Positions 31,713 through 41,854 of a DNA stretch of 64,000 bases are shown piece by piece; position 1 is the first letter of the stretch; each line of letters starts with the position of its first letter. This stretch comes from Phragmites australis. Its lineage: Eukaryota > Streptophyta > Magnoliopsida > Poales > Poaceae. Position numbers and translations under genes: made by a program. The notes under the pieces were generated by a model. It was not told where the DNA came from, ran no database searches, and saw only the letters and a program-made list of their open reading frames with translations. The stretch covers positions 1,302,001-1,366,000 of the forward strand of contig NC_084929.1 of NCBI RefSeq assembly GCF_958298935.1. Direction: 5' to 3'.

Positions 31713-31715
31713 TAT

Positions 31716-32600
31716 GCACACATGAGGAGTCTGAGGAGCCTGATTCACTAATAGCTGCATTGAGTAATCCAAATTGGAAGCATGCAATGGATGAAGAATA
31801 CAGCGCACTCATTCACAATCAAATGTGGCGGCTTGTTCCACCTGATCGACGACAAAATGTCATTGACTATAAGTGGATCTATAAGGTAAAGAAGAAAGCT
31901 GATGGTAGCATTGATATATATATAAAGCTAGATTGGTTGCAAAGGATTTCAAACAGAGATATAGAATAGATTATGAGGATACTTTCAGTCCTGTGGTGAA
32001 ACTTGCTACTATTCATTTATTTTGTCCTTAGTTGTATCAAAGGGGTGCAGTCTTTGACAGCCGAATGTGCAGAATGTGTTTCTACATGGCGTTCTAGAAG
32101 AAGAGGTGTTCATGAGACAACCTCCTAGGTATGAAAGTGCGAAGCTACCTCAGCATATGTGTTGTCTTGATAAAGCTTTATATGGTCTCAAACAAGCGCC
32201 TCGTGCGTGGTACTCAAGATTGAGTACCAAACTTGAGGATATTGGTTTTGTGTCTTCCCGTACTAATATATCATTGTTCATCTTCAATAGTGGAAAATTT
32301 GTGGTGTACATACTCATTTATGTAGATCACATCATAATTACAAGCTCATCAGATCAAGCCATTGTAGGTCTTCTTGGTGAACTACAATCAGATTTTGCAC
32401 TCAAGGATCTCGATGAGTAAAGAAACATGATGATATTATAAGCGAATCATAGTCCGAGTACATCAATGATATCTCAAGAAATTTGGTATGACTCTATGCA
32501 AGCTAGTTACCAGTCCAATGTCCACTTCAGAAAAGCTATCAATTTCAGAAGGAAAATTGTTAGACCCTGCAGAAGCAACCGTACTGTTGGATCATTGCAA
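31716..32600 (+). pseudogene. Ty1/copia remnant: reverse transcriptase
   Basis: RT of the same copia element beyond the CACTA insertion. It contains [37 protein letters not shown] (31770-31910), a frameshift, [12 protein letters not shown], then [37 protein letters not shown] and the active site [13 protein letters not shown] (32067-32420). The catalytic motif is YVDH in place of YVDD. A degraded RNase H start with GSLQYLTLTRD is at about 32590. No LTR was recognised on either side. Confidence 0.85.
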
Positions 32601-33184
32601 TACTTGACTCTCACACGTGACCGAGTCCCATGCCCAGCTGTTCCGAGCCCACATCCTATAGACACGTATGTAACAGTTGCACTGTTTGGTTGTTAGGATG
32701 GGTTTTGATTTGCCTGTATCGTATACTCGGGCTGAATGAAAGCCAGCTGATGCAGGAACCCGTCTATATAAATAGATGCAAGAGCATGTATCATCCAAAT
32801 CGGAATAAAACTATATATTTACACTCGTTAAACTATACGACAACAGTAAATAGAAATAACTAAATATATCTTTTTTTGAATTCGCAACTAACTAGCCCTG
32901 ATGAACTAATACGAAGTACACACGCACATGCATGACTTAATAATGCACAGGCACACAACCACCTTGCATGTGACTTCACACACACACACATGGGACCCGC
33001 AAACATGAACGCCTGCAAATAAACACATGCATGTATGACAACTCTTCTTGTGCCATGACCACGCGTATAGCTGTCCTACCAATGACGCAACCAGTTGCAA
33101 GTCTGAAACCTCCACTTTATATGCACTGTTCTCAGCCTAAAAATCCCGCATGAAATGCATACATGTCTGTAAGACCTGGTCCTT
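32601..33184. other. No gene seen
   Basis: AT-rich sequence downstream of the copia remnant, with a CA run (32976-32989). A TATATAAATA motif near 32765 has no supported gene after it. Confidence 0.5.
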
Positions 33185-34208
33185 CCCCAGATCTAGTTCC
33201 AATCTACTGTCATCAACTATGTTTATCCTCAAGAAACATCTCCACATGAAAAAACATAAAAATATATACAAGTATAAATTTTTTCTAACTTAATTCAAGA
33301 TCAATTCATACAATATCACTCATATAAGTATATTACATCAACATCAAATCAACATATATTACTATGCTACTACGAGTATATCTAAGTAACATATTAGCAA
33401 TACATGGACACATTATGTCATCATGCTAAATCACTTTGTTTTATCAAATTTATCACTAAATCAATTTTTAATGTTGTCAAGCTGATGGAGCATCTTGGAA
33501 ATGTCTGAATCAAACCTAAACTACTGCTCCTTCTTCTATATATGCGGGCATGCATCTTCGTCGCTCTATCTTGCGGGAAGATTCAGATCACAAGCCCGAA
33601 GATTTAGCTATCCTGCTCCTCCTATTAATCCTGGCCATGTCAAAGACACTAGAGCAGTATTCTTTCTGTTATCCGTACAACGCGCCAGTCAGCAAGAGCA
33701 GTGCCACCACCAGCGCGCCCTCCTCCTCCTCCTCCGCATTCCCTTATCCTCCTAAATCTTCCTTTTCCTCGATACCATGTCCACCTAAATCTTTCGTTTC
33801 CTCGATCGAGAATCCGCATTCGTATTCGTTGCGTTATTCGTACAACATGTCAGCAGGAGCAGTGCCATCACTAGCGCGCCCTCCTCCTCCGCGTTACCTT
33901 ATCCTCCTAAATCTTCCTTTTTCTCGATACCTAAATCTTCCTTTTCCTCGATCATGAATCCGCATTCGAATTCGTTTTCATTTTGTTATCCATACAACGC
34001 GTCAGTCAGCAGGAGCAGTGCCACCACCCGTGCGCCCTCCTCCTCGGTGTTCCCTTACCCTCCTAAATCTTCCTTTTCGTCGATACCATGCCCACCTAAA
34101 TCTTCCTTTTCCTCGATACCATGTCCGCAATCGTATTCCCTTCCGTTCCGTTATCCATACAACAAGCCAGTCAACAGGAGTGACGATGAAAATCCGAGTG
34201 ACTGCTAA
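33185..34208 (+). pseudogene. DUF247 relic 1 (upstream region and expanded 5' end)
   Basis: The stretch 33185-33500 is similar to 34870-35190, upstream of the third DUF247 copy. A TATATATGCG motif (33537-33546) precedes sequence related to the start of the gene at 35954 (shared GCCAGTCAGCA..AGCAGTGCCACCACC). Here that start has expanded into about 3.5 tandem units of 152-165 bp, marked by TGTTATCC/TTCGTACAAC at 33667, 33832, 33984 and 34149. Each encodes a Ser/Pro-rich stretch (PPKSSFSSIPCPPKSS in one frame). The DUF247 body does not follow. Confidence 0.6.
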
Positions 34209-34409
34209 TCCTCTGTTGTCGTTCTCTTTCTTTTATGGCCCGTTCGGGAATATATGTGCTCTACCTCTAAGAAACATGACCGAGTTTGACTAAGGAAAAA
34301 GTTCTTTGAAAAAGACTAAGGGTAAAAAAATCAATTCAAGCGAAAGAGGAAGCGATGCTTACTTTGTGTGGAGCCCTGAGGAATAGATATTATTTTCTGT
34401 GACTTCACC

Positions 34410-34800
34410 GATGAGCGTCACGTCAGGTGACGCATGCCTGCCTGCGTACCTTTTTGTGTCGTCAAGCGGGTGGAGCATCTCCTTGGAAATTTCTGCCATG
34501 TAAGATTCAGATCACAAGCCGGCCCCGTGATGCGGTCCGAGAAAAGATGGTATCTTTGGCCGGAGACGCCCGCAGGTGCTACGCCGACGACCGCAAGCTC
34601 GCTCGTATGGACGACAGTTGCTTCGCCGACATTATGCTTTCGGACGGCTGCTTCCTGCTACAGTTCATGGCCTCCATGTGCCCCGACGACCCAAACGCGT
34701 CGCCGGAGGCGGACACGCTCATGCCCTGGATTCCGGGTGCTCGGGGCAGTAACCCCGCCCGCCCTGCCCCAGAGCCGGCCCTGGTCGCACGTTTATAACC
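34410..34800 (+). pseudogene. DUF247 relic 2 (N-terminal fragment)
   Basis: Coding fragment VREKMVSLAGDARRCYADD, then FADIMLSDGCFLLQFMASMC and DDPNASPEADTLMPW, nearly identical to residues ~75-135 of the gene at 35954. The first ~70 codons are missing or replaced, and the match stops at about 34735. Preceded by a GTCGTCAAGCGGGTGGAGCAT block shared with the other copies. Confidence 0.75.
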
Positions 34801-34859
34801 TTGCATTGTTCTCTAATCCAAACGCCTCGTATGACATCTTTGATTACTAAAATTTCAAT

Positions 34860-35190
34860 TCCTCACTTAATCTAGTTCCATTTCGCTTTCATTCACTGCA
34901 CATGAAAAAACACAAAAGCACAATTTTTTCTCAACTTGATACAAGATCGGTCCATACAACACTACTAATATAAGTATATTGTATCAATATTAAAATCGCA
35001 AATATTACTATGCTACCACAAACATATTCAAGCAACATATTAGCAACACATATGCATCACTTATGCCATAATGCTAAATAACCTTGTTTTACCAATTTTA
35101 TTACTAAATCAATTTTTCATCACACTTGATCTCACAATGCTAAGTCAGTTGGAACCTTTTGTGTTGTCAAGCTGATGGAGCATCCGGATC
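34860..35190. repeat. Repeated DUF247 upstream sequence (second copy)
   Basis: AT-rich 300-bp block homologous to 33200-33495 (shared TCTAGTTCCA, ACATGAAAAAACA, ATATAAGTATATT, ATTACTATGCTAC and TGTTGTCAAGCTGATGGAGC). It shows that the duplicated unit included non-coding upstream DNA. Confidence 0.7.
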
Positions 35191-35280
35191 GAACAGAAAC
35201 GCTAGAATCGAATTCTGCTTTACCCTCCTGCATTAAATGTCCGATAGATCCTCGCAGCACAGAACATGCATGGAAACTGT

Positions 35281-35837
35281 TAGGGATGGAAACGGATCGA
35301 ATTCGGATAGTACGATTTATCACATTTTAATTTGAATGTGAATACGGATCTGGATATCCTCGAATACGAATACGAATCGGATAGTTCAAATACGAGTCCG
35401 CATTCGGATATCAACTCGATCTTCGAAATTCAGGTCGGAAATTTAAATTTTTGAAAATTTTTGATTGAAATTTGATAAAATTAGACTGAAATTTGTTCTA
35501 ATTTGATTGGGCCGGAATTTTAGAAATTTTGTTCAAAATTCATGTTGGATATTTAAATTTTTGATCAAATTTAACTGAAATTTGATGAAATTTGACTGAA
35601 ATTTGTTTCAATTTGATTGGGTTGGAATTTAGTTCTCTGGTTGGCAGATACGGATACGAATCGGATATATCTCGAATTCGGATAACCATATTTGAATCCG
35701 AATCTCGAAAACGAATTCGGATATATCCATTTTAGTATCTATTTCAGAAACGAATACGGATACAGATATCCATATTCGTATTTTAACGGATATGGAATCA
35801 GATAATTCGAATTTCCTGCCATCCATTTCCAACCCTA
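35281..35837. mobile_element. hAT-type non-autonomous element
   Basis: 557 bp with inverted ends TAGGGATGGAAACGGAT and ATCCATTTCCAACCCTA. The interior is full of CGGATAxxGAATTCGGATA-type sequence in both orientations. Flanks GGAAACTG(T) and GGAACTGC look like an imperfect 8-bp TSD. No transposase. Confidence 0.7.
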
Positions 35838-35883
35838 GGAACTGCCTTCCTTGAGGTCAGGTTTTGCTCTTGCACATCTTCTC

Positions 35884-35890
35884 CTATATA
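35884..35890 (+). promoter_or_regulatory. TATA box upstream of DUF247 gene 3
   Basis: CTATATATG about 65 bp before the ATG at 35954, in the same context (GCGGGCATGCA, ATCTTCGT) as the TATA-like motif of relic 1. Confidence 0.5.
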
Positions 35891-35953
35891 TGCGTATGCG
35901 GGCATGCACATCTTCGTGGCCCGAAGATTTAGCGTACCCTAGTTTGCCCGACC

Positions 35954-37243
35954 ATGGCTCGCTATTGTTCTAAAGCTTCTTTCAGATTTCCGCGGAACGA
36001 GCCAGTCAGCAGCAGCAGTGCCACCACCATCCAGAGGCTCCCTGAAAGCCTTCATCAAATCTTTCCGTTGAACCTCACCAACCCGACCGCCGTGTCCGTA
36101 GGCCCCTACCACCATGACTCGCCCAACCTCCAGAAGATGGAGGCGGCCAAGCGCGTCGCCCTGGAGGAGTTTTGCCGGGTGGCGAGCCGGCCCCTTGAGG
36201 CGGTCCGAGGAAAGATCGACTCTTTGGCGGGAGATGCTCGCAGGTGCTACGTCGACGACTACGAGCTCCGGGGCATAGACGACGGTTGCTTCGCCGACAT
36301 GATGCTTTCTGACGGCTGCTTCCTGCTGCAGTTCATGGCCTCCATGTGCCCCGACGACCCCGACGCGCCGCGGGAGGCGGACCCGCTCGTGTCCAGGGCC
36401 GAGGTGCACACCCGCGTCGACGCCATCGCGCGGGACGTCCTGCTGCTCGAGAACCAGGTCCCCTGGCTCGTGCTCTAGGCCCTCATGGAGTTCAGGCCTC
36501 AAGTGCCAGTGGACAAGTTCCTCGCTCTGATGGCGACCGCCTTCGACGTCGGCAACAACCCAATTCAGCAGGCTCTGGCCGGAGAGCCAGAGCATGACCA
36601 GCCACCGCCGCATCTCCTCGGACTCTTCCACCGTCGTCAGGTGGGCGCGGCGCGAACCCAGAGCCTCCGCGTCCCGACCCTCTCTTCCGTGTCCAGCACC
36701 GCGGTGGAGCTCGCCGAGATGGGCGTCAAGCTGACCGTCACCAAGACCAAAAAATTCGGGGACATGACCATGTCCAAGCGCCGTCACCGCTTCGGCCTCT
36801 TCGGCGAGCTCTCCCTGGCGCCGGTGGTCCTGAACGATCTGACCGCATACTGGCTCCTCAACATGGCGGCGCACGAGGCGTGCCTGGGCGCGACGCGCGC
36901 CGACAACTTCGCCATCAGCTCCTACGTCTCCGTCGTGGCACTCCTCGTGAACAGGCCCGAGGACGTGCAGGAGCTGCGCGGCAGGGGCATCATTGTTAGC
37001 GAGTTCAGCGACATTCAGACGCTGCGATTCTTCAAGGAGCTCGCCAGGGAGCTGCGCATCGGCCACCGCTACTACGACGTCTTCGAGCGCCTCGAGGAGT
37101 ACAGGCGGGAGAGGTGGGTGTGGATCGCCGTGCACAGGTTCCTGTACAAGAACATCAAGACCATCATCACCGTGCTCTCCGTCGTCGGTGTGCTCGTGGG
37201 GCTCTTCAAGACCATCCTCTCTCTCAAGCAGCCCCAGCGGTAA
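35954..37243 (+). pseudogene. DUF247 gene, full length with one in-frame stop
   Basis: A single-exon plant DUF247 (PF03140) gene of 430 codons. The frame is open from ATG 35954 to TAA 37241-37243 except for one TAG at 36476-36478 (WLVL*ALMEF); Glu is likely the original, one base away. Motifs in order: an N-terminal Ser-rich start, VSVGPYHHDSPNLQKMEAAK (residues ~48-67), DGCFADMMLSDGCFLLQFM, ENQVPWLVL, then EFSDIQTLRFFKELARELR and a C-terminal membrane segment (KTIITVLSVVGVLVGLFKTI). The length and layout fit the family, whose members are membrane-anchored and mostly of unknown function; in grasses some act as self-incompatibility determinants. A truncated 174-aa product or a pseudogene are the simplest readings. 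A sequencing error at one base is possible. Confidence 0.85.
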
Positions 37244-37581
37244 CCGAGCAAGCCATGGCCATTCGTTGCACTGTTTGTTGATCGTGCAAGCCCTGCCAAT
37301 CTGCTATCCTGTCAAGTTAATCGTCCGCTCTTATACCGCGTTTAAGTCTCATAAACAGATCGACGGTAATTCCGATCTGGTTCTTGTGCGGTTAAAACAA
37401 GAACAGAATAATTCGAAATTTTTATTGTTCCGGTCAGCCCTAGTACACTGCACATTGATAACTGGAGAGCATTCGCAGGCCGTGCAGAGCCTGTATCCGC
37501 ACGGTAGCACTAGATACGAACTACGCTGGAGTTGGCCTTAGACATTAGGTACATGGACATTTGATACATGGGAACATTAGA
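37244..37581. other. 3' flank of the DUF247 gene
   Basis: Probable 3' UTR and intergenic sequence. GGAGTTGGCCTTA at 37530-37542 resembles a PIF/Harbinger-like end, but no partner end was found. No gene. Confidence 0.45.
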
Positions 37582-38080
37582 GAGATGGGGAAGAAGGTGC
37601 CAGAGGGCTTAGCTCAGTGCTTGAGCCCGTCGGATTTGGGCTTGGGCTCAGGGATTTGGCCAGCGGCACTGGGTTTTAACCGGCAGCTCTCTGCTCTTCT
37701 CTGTTCTGGTGCTGTGCTCTACTGTGTGGAGATGATGGGAGGGAGACAGGGGGTGTGGTGGATGGAGGACGGAGGGGGCGCGGTTGCGAAGGGAGGGAGG
37801 GGGCGCGGTGGCAGAGGGAGGAGCTGGGGGAGGGGGCGGAGTGAACAAAGAGGAGATGGTGAGGGGTGGAGTGAAGGAAACGGTTAAAGAAAACCAATTT
37901 AATATATGAGAGAGAAGATAGGGGATGCAATATAGAGTATCTGTTGTAGATGGATGGAATGAGGGATGCTGTAATAGTGATAAAGGATATTGTAATAGTA
38001 TTTTAGATGATAGAATTTTAGAGTAGCTGTTGGAGTTGGCCTAAAGCAGTCATAAAAAAGGTGGGTAGATCTAGGAGATA

Positions 38081-38332
38081 CTTCATCCATTTAAGAATAG
38101 AAGACATATTTTGTTTTGGCTCGGTCTTCAAAGTTAGACATTGATCATTGTTTTCTCACAATATATATAGTTTAACAAAGCTAAAATGGAGGGAAAACAT
38201 TTTGAAATATGAATCTAGTTGCATAATTTTTATACACTAAACATACTTATAATTTGACTAATTGTTGATCAAAATATATAAAGTTTTATTTTTTCAAAAT
38301 AAAATACATCTTGTATTCTTAAACGGGGGGAG
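38081..38332. mobile_element. Stowaway-type MITE (copy 2)
   Basis: 252 bp flanked by TA (38079-38080 and 38333-38334), with ends CTTCATCCATTTAAGAATAG and TATTCTTAAACGGGGGGAG. Same element as 18767-19020. Confidence 0.78.
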
Positions 38333-38334
38333 TA

Positions 38335-39251
38335 GGGTTTTTTTGGCAAGGTGGTGGTCTTAAAAAGAAGTATCATTTAGTTAAATGGTCTAAAATATAT
38401 AGACCTAAAAAGAAGGGTTGTCTTGTGATTAAAGATTTGAGACGTACGAATCTTGCTGTTTTATGCAAATGGTGGTAGCGTCTTGAACATGAAGACGGGA
38501 TGTGGCAAATGGTTATTAAGAAAGAAAAAAATATCTCTATAACTCCTCAATTGCTTCTATGCATCATAGAGTTGATGATTCCCCATGCTGAACTTGTCTT
38601 CTTAAGATCAAACCTTTATACCTTAATGGCAGAAGAGTTAAACTGGGTATGGTAAACTAGCCAGGTTTTGGGAGGACTTATGGATTACTCCTCAACCTTT
38701 GGACTAACTTATTCCCTGTTTTGTATGGCATTTGTATTGATAAGAGGATCCTAGTCCATTCTGGTTTTGATAATAATTGGAATCTTTCATTTTTAAGATG
38801 GCTTTACTTGGGACGGCAGAGGCAGTGATATTTGATTCTTAGCTGGGTTTTGAACATCCAGTTATCTAAGACTGATGATGTGGTATCTTGGACCTATGAA
38901 AAAAAGGGCATCTATACTGTTAAGTCACTTTACAATTGGTTTGTGAGAGATTATCCTAACTAACCTTTTACTCATATTTGGAAAGTCAAAATCCCTCATA
39001 AGATCAAGATGTTCATGTGGTTTTTAAATAGAACTTATGCCTTACAAAGAATAATCTTCTCAAGCGCAATTGGGTTGGTGGAACTTGTGTCTTTTGTACC
39101 TAGCCTGGAAATTGCATTCATCTTTTCTTCTTATGCCCTGTTGCGAAATCAGTTTTGGGGGTTTATGGCCCTTTGTATTGGTGTTGATACAATCTAAAAC
39201 TCTATACATCAGTACCAGTCTAAAACCTATCTACCTAATGGTTGATCTTTC
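38335..39251 (+). pseudogene. LINE remnant, part 1, copy 2
   Basis: Same decayed ORF2 as 19023-19933, with KGIYTVKSLYNWF near 38910 and IKMFMWFLNRTYALQRI at 39003. It ends at the CTTTC target site of the LTR element. Confidence 0.73.
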
Positions 39252-40878
39252 TGTTATCTTTGGATTCTCCAGCTACTGACTTCGACTGGTTCTCTCGAAG
39301 CACACCGTCCACCAGGTCACATTCAACGGTCTTGGACTCAGCCTCTCCAACGCTTTTGTCGCCACCGATGACCTATCCACATCCAACTACCTTGGACTTA
39401 GCTCAGCATCGCACTCGCATCTCTCTCAATAGCATTTTGTTAGCTCTCGAGTAGGCTAGCGCCTCAGTCACTCTTGTATCGAGTCTATAAATAGAACCAT
39501 GTAATGTACATAGAAATCAATTAAGGCAATACATTCCATTTTACATGGTATCCGTTTCCCCTTCCTATGACCTTGTTTCTCTTGCGCTATGAGCTCTAAC
39601 GACACCTCCTCATCCATGGAAACTCCTCCTGCTCCCTCAGCGCCATCGGCTCCCACAATTCCCATCGCTCAGGCTAGTACCTCTACTACTGTTCCAATCT
39701 CTCAAGCCATTCACAGCATCCACATCAAGTCCTCGATCCCCTTCCACCTTGACATCGCAGCCAACAATTTCACCAAATGGCAAACCTTGTTTCTCATCAT
39801 CCTTGGGCGTTTCTACCTTCTCAATCACGTCAAGGACAACGAGCCACACCATGATTACCTGGAGTGGATCAAGGAGAATCTCACAGTTCTAATGTGGATC
39901 TACGCCACCATCTCCGATGAATTGCTTGACATGGTCATGAAGCCGAGCGCCACAACCCTTCGGTGTCTGGCAGCATCTCACCGAGATCTTCTCCGGCAAC
40001 AAGCCTAGTTGGGCGGTGCACCTTGAGCCTGAGTTCCATGGCCTCTGTGAAGGTGATCTCTCGGTCTCGACCTACTGTCATAAGTTGCAATCTCTTGCAA
40101 ACGCGCTTGCCAATTGCGACCAACCTTTCTCCGAGTGGGCTCTCGTTCACCAGCTCATCCGTGGCCCCAACCTGTGGTTCACTGTCCTGAAGACCCTCCT
40201 TTCGGTGCTGCCAACCTTCATACAGGCTCAGGATCACCTACTGCTTGACGAGAAGTCTCAAGCCAGCTCCGTTGCTCAAGAATCTGAGTCAGCACTCGTT
40301 GCCAAAAACGGTGCTCCTATTTCCAGGGACTCTTTTGGATCTCTGCACACTCCTACTCAGCACACCAGATCTGGCTTCAATTGTGGCCGCGGTCATGGCA
40401 ATCGTGGCAGTGGTCGCTCGAAGGGCGGCCGCAACGGCAGCAACTCCTCTTTTGACAGTCATCCACAATCTTCGTTCTACCCTTCATCGACTTACCTGAT
40501 GTGGGGTGTTCCTCCAGGAGAATATTGGAGTTCCCCTTGGACCGGTGCTACTGGTCCTGGAGTCCTTGGCCCGCACTCGCCATCCACTGCGACGGGCACG
40601 CATTCTCCAGTTACTGACTCAGACCGGTTCTCTCAGAGCACACCGTCCACCAGGTCACGTTCAACAGTATTGGACTCAGCCTCTCCAACGCTTTCATCAC
40701 CACCGATGACCAGGCCATGTCCAACTACCTTGGACTTAGCTCAACGCCGCACTCGCATCTGTCAACAACATTCTGTTAGCTCTGTAGGCTAGTGCCTCAG
40801 GCGCTCTTGTACGAAGTCTATAAATAGAACCGTGTAATGTACATTGAAATTAATCAAGGCAATACATTCCACTTTTCA
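39252..40878 (+). mobile_element. Gag-only copia-like LTR element (TR-GAG type), copy 2, uninterrupted
   Basis: 1,627 bp flanked by CTTTC (39247-39251 and 40879-40883). The 5' LTR is 39252-39545, the PBS starts TGGTATC at 39546, gag spans 39589-40580, and the 3' LTR is about 40588-40878. TATAAATAG is present in both LTRs (near 39485 and 40820). Nothing resembling protease, integrase or RT fits between the LTRs, so it depends on other elements for mobility. The small size is intact, not an internal deletion visible in this copy alone. Confidence 0.83.
39589..40792 (+). pseudogene. Gag of the TR-GAG element, copy 2
   Basis: ATG 39589. Frame 1 runs to 40008 and carries SIHIKSSIPFHLDIAANNF, TKWQTLFLIILGRFYLLNHV and HDYLEWIKENLTVLMWIYAT. 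A one-base insertion around 39965 shifts the expected RCWQHLTEIFSGNKPSWAVH into the next frame, which continues 40016-40792 with HLEPEFHGLCEGDLSVSTY, LANALANCDQPFSEW and a Gly/Arg-Ser tail (CGRGHGNRGSGRSKGGR). The tail is RNA-binding-like and lacks a CCHC knuckle. The same frameshift is in copy 1. Confidence 0.78.
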
Positions 40879-41408
40879 CTTTCTATATGATTGGCTCGAC
40901 TGGTATTTGTTGGACAATTTGGAAAGCTAGTAATAAAGCATATTTTGAACATAAGTTGATTCATGACCCGAGTGAAATTGTTTTTCATGCTTGTACTTTC
41001 CTCCAAATTTAGGCAGATTTGCTTCATGTGATGAGCAGGGGAGAGCTTCTGCGAGGGGCGGGCTCAGGGTCTCCTTCAAATCGCGCTTCAGGTGCTCGCT
41101 GGTCATCAGCAACCACATTCTGGAGGACGCTTGGTGCTTCTTCCAGGTGAAACTCAGCTGGAGGATGATCGGGCTCCGCTGGAAGAGGATGACAGGAACT
41201 GAAGTTGTATTCTCTCTCTCCCTTTGGTTGATGAACATCGTGCTTAGCTGAAGACTCTTGGACCTTTTTTTCCTTTCTGATGTGCTGAACTTTATCTAGT
41301 GCGTACTCTATTTCTTCCATCCTATCCGCTGTAAGATGCAGTTGTAAACATACCTGATTCCATTGCTTTTGTAATGGAAATGGGGTATCCTCGTGTTAAA
41401 AAAAACAA
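40879..41408 (+). pseudogene. LINE remnant, part 2 with A-tail, copy 2
   Basis: Same 3' end as 23026-23568: ICWTIWKASNKAYFEHKLIH near 40910, then the 3' UTR and GTATCCTCGTGTT plus an A-run at 41397-41404. Confidence 0.72.
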
Positions 41409-41854
41409 GAACAGAACGGCCTGTCAGCCTCTGCTAAATTGATTTGTCATTCAGCTAGATGGATGAAGAACATGCGTACCTGCATTTGTATAAAAGAAAT
41501 TCAAGATCTTGTACAAAGTGGTATCTCACGTTAAAAACATTTTGTTGAACTCTGTCGATTTCAATTCTGTATTTATTTATTTTTAGATGATGCATGGGTT
41601 CTGGACATTTGCAAATTTGCTACTGGTTTTTTATTTTTTTTTGCAAAAATATCGCTCCAATAACAGTTCAAAGCAGTGGCAAATTTGTAATTATTCTATT
41701 TTTATTGTTCTTTGGGTCTAAAGTCTGAAGCACTGGATTTTGGATCGGACGGTCAAGGATCCTTCGTCTTTCTCAGGCTGCCGAGCAGAGCACCTCTTTC
41801 GCCTCCTTTCTGAGGGACCTCTCCCTCTCCTCGTCCCCCCGCCTCAACAGCCGC

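Noticed and set aside
32765..32863. TATATAAATA as a promoter of a gene
   Set aside because: No conserved coding sequence follows; AT-rich sequence makes such motifs common.
35939..37135. A 398-codon open minus-strand frame over the DUF247 gene
   Set aside because: It is the shadow of a GC-rich plus-strand gene. It has no known motif, while the plus frame carries clear DUF247 blocks and a terminal membrane segment.
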